Source: Sulfuricellaceae bacterium
GTDB lineage: Bacteria; Pseudomonadota; Gammaproteobacteria; Burkholderiales; UBA9220
Direction: 5' to 3'
DNA length: 6,100 nt
Assembly (NCBI GenBank): GCA_019911985.1
Contig: JAIOJO010000455.1
Coordinates: 1-6,100 of the forward strand
The notes under the pieces are model-generated. The model ran no database searches. It had not been told where the DNA came from and was given only the letters and a program-made list of their open reading frames with translations. The translations under genes were made by a program, and so were the position numbers. Below are positions 5,692 through 6,100 of the stretch, piece by piece; the stretch's first letter is position 1, and every line of letters begins with the position of its first letter.

Positions 5692-5773
5692 TTCTGTGCG
5701 ACCCCTTCTGTGAAGACCTGCGACCCCTTCTGTGAAGACCTGCCCCCTTCTGTGACCTGTGCCCCCTTCTGTG
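5688..5773. repeat. Five-copy CCCCTTCTGTG tandem array
   Basis: CCCCTTCTGTG occurs exactly five times, starting at 5688, 5702, 5724, 5744 and 5763 (steps of 14, 22, 20 and 19 bases). The joining bases are related: AAGACCTGCGA, AAGACCTGC and ACCTGTGC, all containing ACCTG. The fullest unit is therefore about GACCCCTTCTGTGAAGACCTG with internal losses. The first copy is continuous with the right inverted motif, so the array looks like a slippage expansion of that motif. It lies upstream of the transposase gene and could affect its expression. Confidence 0.85.
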
Positions 5774-5909
5774 ACCTTGTTTGGCGTACAACATTCAGTT
5801 TGAATCGCTCGAGTTTGCTTCGGAATTTACTGCCACCTTTGTTCGAGAACTCGGCAACCACTTCATGGCTCTATTCCCTCAAAGATTGGAGCCTCCTCAA
5901 AACCCGGGG
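5774..5909. other. Stretch with no convincing gene; possible IS-end remnant
   Basis: No gene is supported here. A plus-strand frame starting TTG at 5781 (LAYNIQFESLEFASEF and on) and a 23-codon minus-strand frame from an ATG at 5864 are both open. Neither has a good Shine-Dalgarno or a recognisable fold, and the plus frame continues into the inverted repeat. On the minus strand TGAACCGCCCCGGGTT (5916-5901) resembles, from memory, the TG-starting terminal repeats of IS3-type insertion sequences, so this may be the stub of a degraded element. Confidence 0.3.
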
Positions 5910-6100
5910 CGGTTCACCCGCGCCAATTCCAGGCGTCTGGCCTTGAGAGCCCGCCGCAGCCATCGGTCGTCGTTGGGTTCGGATGGCGTAGGGCGCAATG
6001 CCCTGCGGTTATTGCGCCCTACTCCATCCGAACCCAACGACGACCGATGGCTGCGGCGGGCTCTCAAGGCCAGACGCCTGGAATAGGCGCGGGTGAACCG
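5910..6100. repeat. Near-perfect inverted repeat, 90-bp arms, 11-nt loop
   Basis: Bases 5910-5999 pair with 6011-6100 at 88 of 90 positions. The only mismatches are 5925/6085 (A/A) and 5987/6023 (C/T). The loop is 6000-6010 (GCCCTGCGGTT). The innermost arms, GTAGGGCGCAAT and ATTGCGCCCTAC, form a perfect 12-bp stem next to the C/T mismatch. There is no gene: open frames here are by-products of the symmetry. The outer end coincides with the window edge, so the repeat may continue beyond it. The high identity implies recent origin or active maintenance. Confidence 0.95.

Larger units (their letters stand above)
4738..5773 (-). mobile_element. REP-associated tyrosine transposase locus with flanking repeats
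   Basis: One transposase gene (4793-5644) is enclosed by inverted copies of TGTCAAGACYTGACCCC (4768-4784 and 5675-5691), and beyond these by short tandem repeats that differ on the two sides. There is no flanking target-site duplication that I can identify, as expected for HUH/Y1 enzymes. RAYT genes are known to be flanked by REP-type palindromes that they process, and are often domesticated single-copy genes rather than free insertion sequences. The outer limits given are those of the tandem repeats and are a convenience, not a demonstrated element boundary. Confidence 0.7.

Noticed and set aside
4745..5713. 322-codon plus-strand open frame over the transposase
   Set aside because: It is antisense to an intact RAYT gene with HUH and tyrosine motifs, has no recognisable domain, and runs through the repeats at both ends.
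5688..5773. CRISPR array
   Set aside because: The repeated core is only 11 bases, the linkers are 3-11 bases and resemble each other, and no cas genes are present. This is a slippage-type tandem repeat.
5622..5861. Small minus-strand protein with QKG-type repeats
   Set aside because: The repeats in the protein simply translate the DNA tandem array, the frame overlaps the transposase start, and there is no convincing start site.

Overview
The window is GC-rich proteobacterial chromosome. The parE-type topoisomerase subunit, the LysR regulator, the HxlR regulator and the REP-associated tyrosine transposase together suggest a beta- or gammaproteobacterium. I lean towards a betaproteobacterium from the style of the ParE protein, but this is an impression and not a computed placement. 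All coding regions were read by eye, and no database search was run.

Layout. (1) 1-489 (+): the C-terminal effector-binding part of a LysR-type regulator whose DNA-binding half lies off the left edge. (2) 632-2602 (+): a complete DNA topoisomerase IV subunit B (parE), the one clearly essential housekeeping gene. (3) 2606-2653: a short hairpin and repeat between parE and the convergent gene. (4) 2649-3694 (-): a two-gene unit made of a four-helix membrane protein followed by a class I SAM-dependent methyltransferase. Both start at TTG, and they overlap by TTGA. (5) 3695-3799: a divergent control region with palindromic operator candidates. (6) 3800-4114 (+): an HxlR-family regulator that probably controls the divergent pair and itself. 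(7) 4179-4639 (-): a type II toxin-antitoxin pair, antitoxin first, again joined by a TTGA overlap. (8) 4738-5773: a REP-associated (Y1, HUH-type) transposase gene bracketed by the inverted motif TGTCAAGACYTGACCCC, with a different short tandem repeat on each side. (9) 5774-5909: no convincing gene, but possibly a degraded insertion-sequence end. (10) 5910-6100: a near-perfect inverted repeat with 90-bp arms (88 of 90 paired) and an 11-nt loop, running to the window edge and possibly beyond it.

Functionally, the left 2.6 kb is core chromosome. The right 3.5 kb is accessory: a small regulator/membrane protein/methyltransferase cassette, a toxin-antitoxin module and repeat-rich mobile DNA. The most plausible little-described unit is the HxlR-controlled membrane protein plus methyltransferase pair. 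The most striking DNA structures are the repeats around the transposase and the long hairpin at the right edge.
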